Positions 1-7,346 of a stretch of 25,641 nucleotides of DNA are shown piece after piece. Below the pieces are notes generated by a model, which did no database searches, was not told the DNA's origin, and saw nothing but the letters and a program-made list of their open reading frames with translations. The translations under genes were made by a program, and so were the position numbers. The stretch's first letter is position 1; each line of letters begins with the position of its first letter. The DNA comes from DATCVR01 sp036566745 (GTDB lineage: Bacteria; Actinomycetota; Actinomycetes; Jiangellales; Jiangellaceae). Where the stretch lies: NCBI GenBank assembly GCA_036566745.1, contig DATCVR010000356.1:1-25641 (forward strand), in the 5' to 3' direction.

Positions 1-17
1 AATGAGGTCCGCCGCTG

Positions 18-767
18 ATGTCCCTGGTCGCCCGCCGGCTCCCAGTGGGCTTCGCCATCGCGATCGTGACAGCGGCGTTGACCGGCTGCAGCGGTGACCC
101 CGAGCAGCCCGGCGTGACCCCGTTGGCCCAGATCGCAGCCGAGGCCGAGTCCGCTCCGGCCCAGAACGGCATCGACGCCCTCTCGCCCGCCGACGCCCTC
201 ACCCGTGCCATCGACACGATGGAGGCCACCGGGTCCTACCGCGTCAGCGGCACCACATCCTCGGGTAGCGCCATCGACATCTCGTTCCGGGTGGGCGTGG
301 GGTCGGTGGGCACCATCACCGCCGGCACCCCGGTCACGCTGGCCTCCACCGGCGGCGCGGTGTACGTCACCGGAGACCCCGCGAGCATCGCGGCCCAGGT
401 CGGGGCCGACGTCAACTCCACCATCGCCGGCAAGTGGCTGGCGATCTCGCCAGACTCCACATCCGGCTTCGCGATCTTCGCCGACGGCAAGACCTTCGCC
501 CAGTCGGTCCTCGGCGCCCAGGGCCCCGGCGAGATCACCGGCGTCACCGACGTCGACGGCCTGCCGGCCGTGGGACTGGTGTTCCCCGAGACCGGCGGCA
601 CGCTGTGGGTCGCCGCCACGGGCGATCCGCTGCCGCTGCGGTTCGAGGAGAAGGGCGCGTCCGCCGGCTCCGGGGTGCTGAAGTTCACCGACTTCGGCGC
701 CGACGTCGCCGTGCCCGAGCTGGCCCCGGACGACATCGTCGACGTCACGAAGGTGCCGGCCGGCTGA
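18..767 (+). CDS. LppX/LprAFG-family lipoprotein (LprG-like)
   Basis: A 249-residue exported lipoprotein. The N-terminus has a positive start (residues 5-8 include RR), a hydrophobic stretch and a lipobox LTGC at about residues 21-24, so the Cys should be lipidated and the protein anchored on the outer face of the membrane. After a low-complexity linker the domain TRAIDTMEATGSYRVSGTTS and the later VDVDGLPAVGLVF and LRFEEKG segments resemble the LppX_LprAFG fold, which in mycobacteria binds triacylated lipids and moves them across the periplasm. That family role is known; here it is inferred. The ATG at 18 overlaps a TGA at 16-18, so it may be coupled to a gene upstream of the window. GAGG at 4-7 can serve as ribosome site. 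The usual partner, a P55-type efflux pump, is not in the window. Confidence 0.8.
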   Translation: MSLVARRLPVGFAIAIVTAALTGCSGDPEQPGVTPLAQIAAEAESAPAQNGIDALSPADALTRAIDTMEATGSYRVSGTTSSGSAIDISFRVGVGSVGTITAGTPVTLASTGGAVYVTGDPASIAAQVGADVNSTIAGKWLAISPDSTSGFAIFADGKTFAQSVLGAQGPGEITGVTDVDGLPAVGLVFPETGGTLWVAATGDPLPLRFEEKGASAGSGVLKFTDFGADVAVPELAPDDIVDVTKVPAG

Positions 768-882
768 CGCGCGCCGGTCCGATGTGACCACCCGCACATC
801 GCGGCCGCCCGACCGGCTCGCCGCATCGCCAGTAGGTACGCTCACGGGCACGTCGACGTCTCCCTCCTCGAAAGGCGCAGCG

Positions 883-1839
883 ATGGCCCGCCCGAATCGT
901 GCCCGCCGGTCCTGCCTGGCCGTCCCCGGATCGAGCCTCAAGATGCTCGACAAGGCTCAGGGCCTGCCGGCTGACCAGGTGTTCCTCGACCTCGAGGACT
1001 CCGTGGCGCCGCTGGCCAAGCAGGCCGCCCGCGGCAACATCGTCTCCGCTCTGACGCGTGGCGAGTGGTCGGGCAAGACTCGCGTCGTGCGGATCAACGA
1101 CTGGACCACCGAGTGGACGTACGCCGACGTCATCGCCGTGGTCGAGGGCGCCGGCGCCGATCTCGACTGCTTGATGCTGCCGAAGGTGCAGACCCCGGAG
1201 CAAGTAGTCGCGCTCGACCTGCTGCTCACCCAGATCGAGCGCGGCACCGGGCTCGAGGTGGGCCGCATCGGCATCGAGGCGCAGATCGAGAACGCGCTGG
1301 GCCTGGTCAACGTCGATGCCATCGCCACCGCGTCGCCGCGGGTCGAGACGATCATCTTCGGTCCGGCCGACTTCATGGCCAGCATCAACATGAAGTCGAT
1401 GGTGGTGGGCGAGCAGCCCTCCGGGTACGACGTCGGCGACGCCTACCACTACATCCTGATGCGCATCCTGATGGCGGCCCGGGCCAACGGCCTCCAGGCG
1501 ATCGACGGCCCGTACCTGCAGATCCGCGACGTCGAGGGGTTCCGCCGGGTGGCCGGGCGCTCCGCGGCCCTGGGCTTCGACGGCAAGTGGGTGCTGCACC
1601 CGGGCCAGATCGAGGCGGCCAACGAGGTGTACCGACCGTCCCAAGAGGACTACGACCACGCGGAGCTAATCCTCGACGCCTACGCGTGGCACACCTCCGA
1701 CGCCGGCGGTCGCCGCGGCGCCGTCATGCTCGGCGAGGAGATGATCGACGAGGCCTCGCGCAAGATGGCGCTGGTCGTCGCCGCGAAAGGGCGGGCCGCC
1801 GGGCTCGAGCGGACCGCGGCGTTCGAGCCGCCCGCCTGA
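883..1839 (+). CDS. CoA-ester lyase, HpcH/HpaI-CitE family
   Basis: A 318-residue TIM-barrel lyase of the CitE/malyl-CoA lyase type, expected to cleave or form a beta-hydroxyacyl-CoA (for example malyl- or methylmalyl-CoA) with Mg2+. Visible family motifs are LAVPGSSLKML near the N-terminus, DQVFLDLEDSVAP with the acidic metal region, RINDW, LMLPKVQTPEQV, the IGIEAQIENALGLVNVD strand, IIFGPADFMASI and the C-terminal GKWVLHPGQIEAAN. The ATG at 883 is chosen because AAAGG at 871-875 is well spaced and homology begins there; the frame stays open upstream to a GTG at 784. A possible -10 hexamer TACGCT lies at 837-842. The substrate is not fixed by sequence. The length fits single-domain CitE-like proteins, not the citrate lyase complex. 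Confidence 0.85.
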   Translation: MARPNRARRSCLAVPGSSLKMLDKAQGLPADQVFLDLEDSVAPLAKQAARGNIVSALTRGEWSGKTRVVRINDWTTEWTYADVIAVVEGAGADLDCLMLPKVQTPEQVVALDLLLTQIERGTGLEVGRIGIEAQIENALGLVNVDAIATASPRVETIIFGPADFMASINMKSMVVGEQPSGYDVGDAYHYILMRILMAARANGLQAIDGPYLQIRDVEGFRRVAGRSAALGFDGKWVLHPGQIEAANEVYRPSQEDYDHAELILDAYAWHTSDAGGRRGAVMLGEEMIDEASRKMALVVAAKGRAAGLERTAAFEPPA

Positions 1840-1909
1840 GCCACGAGCGGGGCGCCGGCGGGGTGCGAGCGACCAGCCGGCGGTGATCTGCCGATGGTTC
1901 GCAGTACGT

Positions 1910-1915
1910 CATAAT
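1910..1915 (+). promoter_or_regulatory. -10 hexamer CATAAT before acyltransferase gene
   Basis: CATAAT differs from TATAAT at one position and stands out in very GC-rich DNA. A transcription start 6-7 nt downstream would fall about 2 nt before the ATG at 1924, so the mRNA would be nearly leaderless. No convincing -35 element is seen. Confidence 0.4.
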
Positions 1916-1923
1916 TGACCGCT

Positions 1924-2640
1924 ATGGAGCTTGTGGGAGTGGTCGCGGCATTGCTGAGCAGGCCGTTCGCCAGGATCGTGGCCGACGGGCTGGGCAATCT
2001 GCCGACCTCCGGGCCCGCCGTCCTCGCCGTCACACACACGACGATGGCTGACGCGCCCATCGTCCTGTCGACGCTTCAGCGAGCCGGCCTGCGACTGAGC
2101 CCGCCCTGCTATCGGGTGGGATGCGGCATCGAACACGGGCACGCCCGGTTCATGGCGTCGGCCGCCTTCGTGATGGGCAATCCCATCATCGGGCCCATCG
2201 TTCGCCGCGGCGGCATGATCCCGGTCGGAGAGCGGCAGGCGGGAGCGGCCGCGCTCAAGAGCGCGCTCGACGCCCTGGCGCGCAAGGAGATCGTCGGCAT
2301 CTTCCCGGAGGGTGACATCTCGGCCAACGAGGACGGCTCGCCGCGGCGGTTCCGCCTGGGGGTCGCGCGGCTGGCCATGAACATGTCGGCGCCCGTCATC
2401 CCCATCGTCCATCACGACGCCCGGCGCGTCGGGTCCGGCTCGCTGGCACGGACGGTCGCCGGTTGCCTGACCGCGATCGTTCGGCGCCCCACCGTCCGCG
2501 TGCGGGTGGGCGAGCCGATCCTGCCCGAGCAGTTCGCCGGCCTGCCGGTGCGAGAGGTGGCCGACCTCGTCCAACGCCGGGCCACGGACGTGTGGCGGAG
2601 CATCTCCGGGGTCCGGGCCGAAGCCGCGGTGGAGATCTGA
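1924..2640 (+). CDS. PlsC-type acyltransferase, first of tandem pair
   Basis: A 238-residue 1-acylglycerol-3-phosphate acyltransferase-like protein. Motif I is HTTMAD (H38, D43, the HX4D catalytic pair), motif II is GGMIPVGER, motif III is IFPEGDIS and motif IV is APVIPIVHHD. The family transfers acyl groups from acyl-CoA or acyl-ACP to lysophospholipid-type acceptors at the membrane face. The acceptor is not predictable here. The in-frame TTG at 1915 lies within the putative -10, so ATG 1924 is preferred. The stop overlaps the ATG of the next gene (TGATG at 2638-2642), and the two proteins are clearly related along their length, so they look like a tandem duplication translated from one mRNA. 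Motif I has T37 where most members have Asn (NHxxxxD). Confidence 0.85.
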   Translation: MELVGVVAALLSRPFARIVADGLGNLPTSGPAVLAVTHTTMADAPIVLSTLQRAGLRLSPPCYRVGCGIEHGHARFMASAAFVMGNPIIGPIVRRGGMIPVGERQAGAAALKSALDALARKEIVGIFPEGDISANEDGSPRRFRLGVARLAMNMSAPVIPIVHHDARRVGSGSLARTVAGCLTAIVRRPTVRVRVGEPILPEQFAGLPVREVADLVQRRATDVWRSISGVRAEAAVEI

Positions 2641-3452
2641 TGGCACGCCGGCCGCGGTCGAGCAAGCCGGGAAAGCCCGACCGGCTGGTGGGACGCGTCG
2701 CGAGCCTCATCACGAGCTACGCCGGGCGGGTCGAGGCCGACGGGCTCGAACACCTGCCGCGACGTGGCCCCGCCATCCTCGCGATCAATCACACGACGTT
2801 CCTCGACGTGCCGCCCGTGCTCGCCACCCTCCAACGAGCCGGCTTGTATCCCAGCCGTCCCTGTCTCGGGCTCGGCTGCGGCATCGGCCATGGTCACGTG
2901 CGGATGCTCGCCGCGGCCGAGGTGTTCGCCAATCCCGTCGTCGCGCCACTCGCGCGTCGGGCGGGTGCGATCGAGGCGCCGGTCGCCATGCGCGGCAAGC
3001 GCATCACGGATCCGCGCAAGCGGTATGCGGCGGCCGGAGCCGCGGCGATTCGAGCGGCTCGCAGCGCGCTCGACGACGGCGAGATCGTCGCCATGTACCC
3101 CGAGGGCCACGTCAACGCCGCGCCCGACGGCTCGCCCGGGCGGTTCCGGCCCGGCATCGGGCGGCTGGTCGTCGACGCGCGGGTTCCCGTCATTCCGGTG
3201 GTCCACCACGACGCTCGCAGGATCGGTGACGGCGACTGGGTGCGGTGCATGGTCGGTGCTCTGACGTCGGTGGTGCGGCGCCCCACCATCCGGTTGCGCG
3301 TCGGCCGTCCGATGCTGCCCGAGGAGTTCGCCGGACTGCCGGTTCGTGAGGTCGTCGAGCTCGTCCAGCGGCGCGTCACCGAGGTCTGGCGCACGATCGC
3401 GACCGAGGTCGCAGGAGGTGTCTCGCCCGGTCTGGTGGAAAAGCCCTTGTGA
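2640..3452 (+). CDS. PlsC-type acyltransferase, second of tandem pair
   Basis: A 270-residue paralogue of the preceding acyltransferase. It has the canonical motif I NHTTFLD (H51, D56), motif III MYPEGHVN and motif IV VPVIPVVHHD. The shared stretch GLGCGIGHGHVRM parallels VGCGIEHGHARF in the upstream protein, and the C-terminal FAGLPVREVVELVQRRVTEVWR is nearly the same in both. It carries an insertion around APVAMRGKRITDPRKRYA that the first copy lacks, and a slightly longer C-terminus. The ATG at 2640 overlaps the upstream TGA, implying translational coupling. Both copies keep the HX4D dyad, so both are likely active. Their different insertions suggest diverged acceptors, such as sequential sn-1/sn-2 acylation; that is inference. 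Confidence 0.85.
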   Translation: MARRPRSSKPGKPDRLVGRVASLITSYAGRVEADGLEHLPRRGPAILAINHTTFLDVPPVLATLQRAGLYPSRPCLGLGCGIGHGHVRMLAAAEVFANPVVAPLARRAGAIEAPVAMRGKRITDPRKRYAAAGAAAIRAARSALDDGEIVAMYPEGHVNAAPDGSPGRFRPGIGRLVVDARVPVIPVVHHDARRIGDGDWVRCMVGALTSVVRRPTIRLRVGRPMLPEEFAGLPVREVVELVQRRVTEVWRTIATEVAGGVSPGLVEKPL

Positions 3453-3493
3453 GGAGGGATGTCCGCGGTGCACCGTGGTTTCCGGTCAGCTGG

Positions 3494-3505
3494 ATGATCA
3501 CGTTC
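3494..3505 (+). repeat. Partial copy D of dispersed palindromic element
   Basis: ATGATCACGTTC here equals the outer core of the element found complete at 22342-22435, but the surrounding bases (GATCAAAATTC after it) do not match. It lies about 40 nt 3' of the second acyltransferase, the same kind of position as the other copies. It is either a remnant or the shared core of a binding site. Confidence 0.4.
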
Positions 3506-3550
3506 GATCAAAATTCGCTCGGGCGTTCCCCACACCGCTGATCTCGGACA

Positions 3551-3556
3551 TAAGGT
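3551..3556 (+). promoter_or_regulatory. -10 hexamer TAAGGT before HNH gene
   Basis: TAAGGT fits the actinobacterial TAnnnT -10. The start would be near 3563, leaving a leader of about 34 nt with a strong GGAGG at about 3583-3588 before ATG 3597. The -35 region is not convincing. Confidence 0.4.
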
Positions 3557-3596
3557 GTCAGCACCGAAAGGCGGCTCGCGGAAGGAGGCGAGGGAC

Positions 3597-4103
3597 ATGA
3601 ACACACTCGTCCTCAACGCGTCCTACGAGCCGCTGGCCGTCGTCTCCGTGCGTCGCGCGATCATCCTCGTGCTGACCGAGAAGGCCGTCATGGAGCACGC
3701 CGACGACGACAAGCCGATCCGCTCGGCCACCCGCGAACTTCCCACCCCGCTGGTCGTCCGGCTCCTCCGCTTCGTCCGGGTCCCGTACCGCCGCAAGGTG
3801 CCGTGGTCCCGCAGCGGAGTGCTCGAGCGTGACGGCCGCCGGTGCGCCTACTGCGGCGATCGCGCCACCTCCATCGACCACATCGTGCCCACCTCGCGTG
3901 GCGGGCCCGGGCGCAGCTGGCTCAACACGGTGGCCGCCTGCCTGTCGTGCAACCAGGTCAAGGCCGACCGCACGCCGAGCGAGGCCGGCATGCGGCTGAT
4001 GATCGAGCCGTTCGAGCCCAAGGCCCACGCGGCGCTCGTGCTCGCGCTCGGCATCCGCGCCGTCGACGATCTGCCCGACTGGCTGGCCGCGGCGCCGGCG
4101 TGA
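3597..4103 (+). CDS. HNH endonuclease-family protein
   Basis: A 168-residue protein with a C-terminal HNH nuclease fold. The zinc cysteines are C83/C86 (CAYCGD) and C115/C118 (CLSC). The catalytic motif includes D94-H95 (IDHIVPTSRGG), N110 and N119 (CNQVKADRTPSEAGM). The N-terminal 80 residues (MNTLVLNASYEPLAVVSVRR ... VPWSRSGVLERDGRR) are typical of a small HNH protein widespread in actinobacteria. All family residues are present, so metal-dependent DNA cleavage is plausible, but the cellular role of this subgroup is not established to my knowledge. ATG 3597 is chosen over upstream in-frame starts because of the strong GGAGG site and because homology begins with MNTLVLN. There are no restriction-modification or toxin partners next to it. 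Confidence 0.85.
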   Translation: MNTLVLNASYEPLAVVSVRRAIILVLTEKAVMEHADDDKPIRSATRELPTPLVVRLLRFVRVPYRRKVPWSRSGVLERDGRRCAYCGDRATSIDHIVPTSRGGPGRSWLNTVAACLSCNQVKADRTPSEAGMRLMIEPFEPKAHAALVLALGIRAVDDLPDWLAAAPA

Positions 4104-4264
4104 GCCTGCGCGGCACCAGAACGTCCCGGCGCGGGTTCAGCGCCTTCTCGGCCCGCGGCGTGGGTGCGTGTGAGTACATTCACGATGACGGCGTCGCCGG
4201 ACCCGTCCATACTCGCGGGTAACCACGCGTCGCCTGGCGCGCGGCTGTCTCGGGAAGGACCGCC

Positions 4265-5458
4265 ATGCCTCGTCTGGCTCGCACCGACGGCCTCACCGAC
4301 GTCCAGGTCGAGATCGTCCGTGCCGTGCGCGAGTTCGTCGACAAAGAGATCATCCCGGTGGCCAACGACCTCGAACACGCCGACGAGTACCCCACCCGGA
4401 TCGTCGAGGGCCTGCGCGAGCTGGGCCTGTTCGGCCTGGTGATCCCGGAGGAGTACGGCGGGCTCGGCGAGTCGCTGCTCACCTACGCGCTGGCGGTCGA
4501 GGAGCTGGCCCGCGGGTGGATGAGCGTGTCCGGCATCGTCAACACCCACTTCATCGTCGCCTGGATGCTCATGCAGCACGGCACCGACGAGCAGCGTGCC
4601 CGGCTGCTGCCGCTGATGGCAGAAGGACGCGTTCGCGGTGCCTTTTCCATGTCCGAGCCGGGATGCGGATCCGACGTGTCGGCGATCCGGACCAAAGCCA
4701 CCCGCACCGACGGCGGGTACCGCATCGACGGGCAGAAGATGTGGCTGACCAACGGCGGCACCTCCAGCCTCGTCGCCGTGCTGGTGAAGACCGACGAGGG
4801 CGAGGAGTCGGTGTACCGCAACATGACGACGTTCCTGGTCGAGAAGGAACCGGGCTTCGGCGAGGTCGCGCCGGGACTGACCATCCCGGGCAAGATCGAG
4901 AAGATGGGTTACAAAGGCGTCGACACCACCGAACTGGTCTTCGACGGGTTCGAGATCGACGCCTCGGCCGTGCTCGGTGGCCAGCCGGGGCGTGGCTTCT
5001 ACCAGATGATGGACGGTGTCGAGGTCGGGCGGGTCAACGTCGCGGCGCGCGGCTGCGGGGTGGCGCAGCGCGCGTTCGAACTCGCCATCTCCTACGCCCA
5101 GCAGCGTGAGACCTTCGGCAAGCGCATCGCCGACCACCAGGCGGTGCAGTTCCGGCTGGCCGACATGGCGGTGAAGGTCGAGGCAGCGCACCAGATGATG
5201 GTGATGGCGGCCCGCACCAAGGATGCCGGCCGGCGCAACGACCTCGAGGCCGGCATGGCCAAGTACCTCGCCAGCGAGTACTGCAAGGAGGTCGTCGAGG
5301 ACTCGTTCCGCATCCACGGCGGGTACGGGTACTCCAAGGAGTACGAGATCGAGCGGCTCTACCGCGAGGCGCCCATGCTGCTGATCGGTGAGGGCACCGC
5401 CGACATCCAACGCATGATCATCGGCCGCCGCCTGCTCGAGGACTACGCCAGCGCCTGA
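4265..5458 (+). CDS. Acyl-CoA dehydrogenase
   Basis: A 397-residue FAD-dependent acyl-CoA dehydrogenase of normal length. The all-alpha N-terminal domain starts with LTDVQVEIVRAVREFVDKEI, the FAD-facing loop is FSMSEPGCGSDVSAI, the middle beta domain carries YRIDGQKMWLTNGG, and the C-terminal helical domain holds GGYGYSKEYEIERLYRE. The catalytic base is E376 in IGEGTADIQR. It would introduce an alpha-beta double bond into an acyl-CoA and pass electrons to ETF. The ATG follows GGAAGGA at 4254-4260. TACATT at 4175-4180 is a possible distant -10. It resembles the FadE19/MmgC group used on branched short-chain substrates, but chain-length specificity cannot be read reliably. A copy of the dispersed palindromic element begins 27 nt after the stop. 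Confidence 0.92.
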   Translation: MPRLARTDGLTDVQVEIVRAVREFVDKEIIPVANDLEHADEYPTRIVEGLRELGLFGLVIPEEYGGLGESLLTYALAVEELARGWMSVSGIVNTHFIVAWMLMQHGTDEQRARLLPLMAEGRVRGAFSMSEPGCGSDVSAIRTKATRTDGGYRIDGQKMWLTNGGTSSLVAVLVKTDEGEESVYRNMTTFLVEKEPGFGEVAPGLTIPGKIEKMGYKGVDTTELVFDGFEIDASAVLGGQPGRGFYQMMDGVEVGRVNVAARGCGVAQRAFELAISYAQQRETFGKRIADHQAVQFRLADMAVKVEAAHQMMVMAARTKDAGRRNDLEAGMAKYLASEYCKEVVEDSFRIHGGYGYSKEYEIERLYREAPMLLIGEGTADIQRMIIGRRLLEDYASA

Positions 5459-5484
5459 CCGCCCTGGCCCGCCCACACTCCCCG

Positions 5485-5560
5485 GAATGATCACGTTCAG
5501 CAGGGACTCGCCCACGCCACCAGGCCTGCACGCCTCGTGATGCGGGGAAAAGCCTCAGGG
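5485..5560 (+). repeat. Dispersed palindromic element, copy A
   Basis: Starts with GAATGATCACGTTCAGCAGG (5485-5504), the same 20 bases as the left arm of copy C. After exactly the same 36-nt offset it has the conserved centre at 5521-5543 (CAGGCCTG...GCCTCGTGATGC), which differs from copy C at two of 23 positions. The right outer arm is degenerate: only about three outer base pairs next to the inner stem survive. It lies between the acyl-CoA dehydrogenase stop and the next gene. Over the first 70 aligned positions I count 53 identities with copy C. Confidence 0.75.
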
Positions 5561-5725
5561 TGCACCACCGCCGGAAGATCGCGCCCCGGCACAGCCCTCA
5601 TCCCGGCACGCCCCGACCCCCCGGCAGGTGGCCCGACTCCGTGGCGCGGCGCTCCCGGACACGGCAGACTGCGAGGACGAAGATCCACGTCGGTCAGGCG
5701 AACCCGCCGAATCCAGGAGGCTGTC

Positions 5726-6196
5726 ATGGTCAGTCCCGTACCCGGTCTGCCCACCGGACAGGTCGTCGCCACCTACGACACGTATGAGCAGGCACAGAAG
5801 GCGGTCGATTACCTCTCCGACCAGAAGTTCGCGGTCGAGCAGCTCGCCATCGTCGGCTCCGACCTCCGCCAGATCGAGCGGGTCACCGGCCGGATGACGT
5901 GGGGCAAGGCGGCGCTGAGCGGCGTGCTGTCCGGCGCCTGGCTGGGGCTGTTCGTCGGCCTCCTGCTGGGCCTGTTCACCAGCGAGGGCTGGGGCCGCAT
6001 CATCCTGTTCAGCGTGGCCTGGGGTGCGGTGTTCATGCTGGTCTTCGGCCTGGTGGGCTACGCGTTCACCGGCGGCCGGCGCGACTTCACTTCACAGAGC
6101 GTCACCGTCGCCGGCAAGTACGAGGTGTTCTGCCAGCATCAGCTCGCCGATCAGGCCCGCGACCTGCTGGCCAAGCTCTCGTTGCAGACCGGCTGA
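5726..6196 (+). CDS. GSP17M-domain membrane protein
   Basis: A 156-residue protein. The N-terminal half (GQVVATYDTYEQAQKAVDYLSDQKFAVEQLAIVG) matches the general stress protein 17M (YflT-like) fold, followed by a basic/polar segment and two membrane helices at about residues 61-80 and 87-108, rich in Gly. The C-terminal tail (YEVFCQHQLADQARDLLAKL) is soluble. Function is unknown beyond the stress-related domain name. Start ATG 5726 has AGGAGG at 5715-5720; the open frame extends upstream, but without homology. It faces the CorA gene tail to tail. I recall similar GSP17M membrane proteins near Mg2+ transporter genes in other actinobacteria, so a link to ion or envelope stress is possible but inferred. 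Confidence 0.8.
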   Translation: MVSPVPGLPTGQVVATYDTYEQAQKAVDYLSDQKFAVEQLAIVGSDLRQIERVTGRMTWGKAALSGVLSGAWLGLFVGLLLGLFTSEGWGRIILFSVAWGAVFMLVFGLVGYAFTGGRRDFTSQSVTVAGKYEVFCQHQLADQARDLLAKLSLQTG

Positions 6197-6217
6197 GGAC
6201 CGACGGCGGCCGCCAAG

Positions 6218-6238
6218 GCCCGGGCGCCAGGGCCGGGC
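6218..6238. terminator. Short hairpin between convergent genes
   Basis: GCCCGG (6218-6223) and CCGGGC (6233-6238) form a 6-bp stem with a 9-nt loop in the 56-nt gap between the GSP17M gene and corA. There is no T-run on either side. It could act as a weak bidirectional terminator, but such stems arise easily in GC-rich DNA. Confidence 0.25.
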
Positions 6239-6252
6239 ACCGAGGACGCCCG

Positions 6253-7242
6253 CTACAGCCAGTTGCGGCGCTTGAAGTTCCAGTACAACCACACACAGGC
6301 CAGCCCCATCACCAGCAGCGCGGCCGGGTAGCCCCACAGCCAGTGCAGCTCCGGCATGTGGTCGAAGTTCATGCCGTAGATGCCGGCGATGGCCGTGGGC
6401 ACGGCGATGATGGCCGCCCACGACGTGATCTTGCGCATGTCCTCGTTCTGGGCCACCGACAGCTGGGCGAGGTTGGCCTGCAGCATCGAGCTGATGATCT
6501 CGTCGTAGCCCGCGAGCAGGTCATGGGCGCGCGCCTGGTGGTCGCCGATGTCGCGGAAGTACGTCTGCACCTTGGGGTCGATGAGGTCGTTGGGCTGCTC
6601 GGCGAGCATCCGCAGCGGTGCCCCGAGCGGCGCCACGGCGCGGCGCAACTCCAGCAGCTCGCGCTTGACCCGGTAGATGCGTTCGGCGTCGCGTCCGCGG
6701 GTGTCGGCGAACACGGTGTCCTCGATGGCCGCGATGTCCTCCTCGACCCGCTCGGCGACGTCGAGGTAGGTGTCGACCACGAGGTCCGCCACGGCGTACA
6801 ACACCGCCGACGGGCCCTTGGCCAGCATCTCGGGGTCGGACTCCAGCTTGTCGCGCAGGGCCGTGAGCCCGCCGTGCTCGCCGTGGCGGACGGTGACGAC
6901 GAAGTGTGTGCCGACGAAGACCATCACCTCACCCGTGGCGACGATCTGGCTGGTGGCGGTGATGCCGTCGTGCGGCACATATCGCACGGTCTTGAGGACG
7001 GCGAACACCGTGTCGGGGAAGCGCTCGATCTTGGGTCGCTCGTGGGCCTGGACGGCGTCCTCGACGGCGATCGGGTGGAGCCCGAACTCGGCGGCGATGG
7101 CGTCGAGTTCGGGCTGGTCGGGCTCGAAGAGTCCGATCCAGACGAAGCCACCGTCCCGAGCGGCCGATCGCACCGCCGCGGTGTAGTCGGAGGCCTCGAC
7201 CCGCGCGCCATCGCGGTAGTACGCCCAGTTGACGACCGCCAC
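6253..7242 (-). CDS. corA: CorA-type magnesium/cobalt transporter
   Basis: A 329-residue CorA-family channel. The N-terminal cytoplasmic alpha/beta domain includes FVWIGLFEPDQPELDAIAAE and HPIAVEDAVQAHERPKIE, followed by the long stalk helices (VADLVVDTYLDVAERVEEDI ... RAHDLLAGYDEI). The signature G290-M291-N292 sits at the end of the first membrane helix in IAGIYGMNF, then a short acidic/aromatic loop and the second helix end with the basic C-terminus KRRNWL. It should form a pentamer importing Mg2+, possibly also Co2+ or Ni2+. The GTG at 7242 is chosen because GGGGAGGA (7247-7254, minus strand) lies just upstream and the family N-terminus begins here; the longer open frame upstream runs antisense through the DUF2332 gene. 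Confidence 0.92.
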   Translation of the reverse strand: MAVVNWAYYRDGARVEASDYTAAVRSAARDGGFVWIGLFEPDQPELDAIAAEFGLHPIAVEDAVQAHERPKIERFPDTVFAVLKTVRYVPHDGITATSQIVATGEVMVFVGTHFVVTVRHGEHGGLTALRDKLESDPEMLAKGPSAVLYAVADLVVDTYLDVAERVEEDIAAIEDTVFADTRGRDAERIYRVKRELLELRRAVAPLGAPLRMLAEQPNDLIDPKVQTYFRDIGDHQARAHDLLAGYDEIISSMLQANLAQLSVAQNEDMRKITSWAAIIAVPTAIAGIYGMNFDHMPELHWLWGYPAALLVMGLACVWLYWNFKRRNWL

Positions 7243-7271
7243 TCGATCCTCCCCGGCACCGATTCGAGGCG

Positions 7272-7277
7272 ATCGTA
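7272..7277 (-). promoter_or_regulatory. -10 hexamer TACGAT for corA
   Basis: Read on the minus strand this is TACGAT, a TAnnnT match. It would start transcription near 7265 and give a leader of about 23 nt containing the GGGGAGGA site. That leader is too short for a Mg2+ riboswitch. A small inverted repeat TGCCAG/CTGGCA (7286-7291 and 7297-7302) lies just upstream of the hexamer, between the two divergent promoters, and could be a regulator site. Confidence 0.4.
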
Positions 7278-7334
7278 ACGCCCGGTGCCAGGGCAACTGG
7301 CAGGTATCGGGCTCTCCGGGGCCTGGAGATGTCG

Positions 7335-7340
7335 TAGCGT
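7335..7340 (+). promoter_or_regulatory. -10 hexamer TAGCGT, leaderless DUF2332 gene
   Basis: TAGCGT ends 6 nt before the GTG at 7347. With the usual 6-nt gap the first transcribed base would be the G of the start codon. There is no purine-rich ribosome site upstream, which fits a leaderless mRNA. Confidence 0.45.
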
Positions 7341-7346
7341 TCCGGT

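Noticed and set aside
3848..5515. Minus-strand open frame of 555 codons
   Set aside because: It lies antisense to the HNH and acyl-CoA dehydrogenase genes. Its N-terminus is merely the repeat element translated, and no family is seen.
7243..7271. Possible Mg2+ riboswitch (M-box) before corA
   Set aside because: The predicted leader is only about 23 nt and the gap to the divergent gene is 104 bp, too short for an M-box.
5899..7278. Plus-strand open frame of 459 codons
   Set aside because: It is out of frame with the GSP17M gene and antisense to corA, whose motifs are complete on the other strand.
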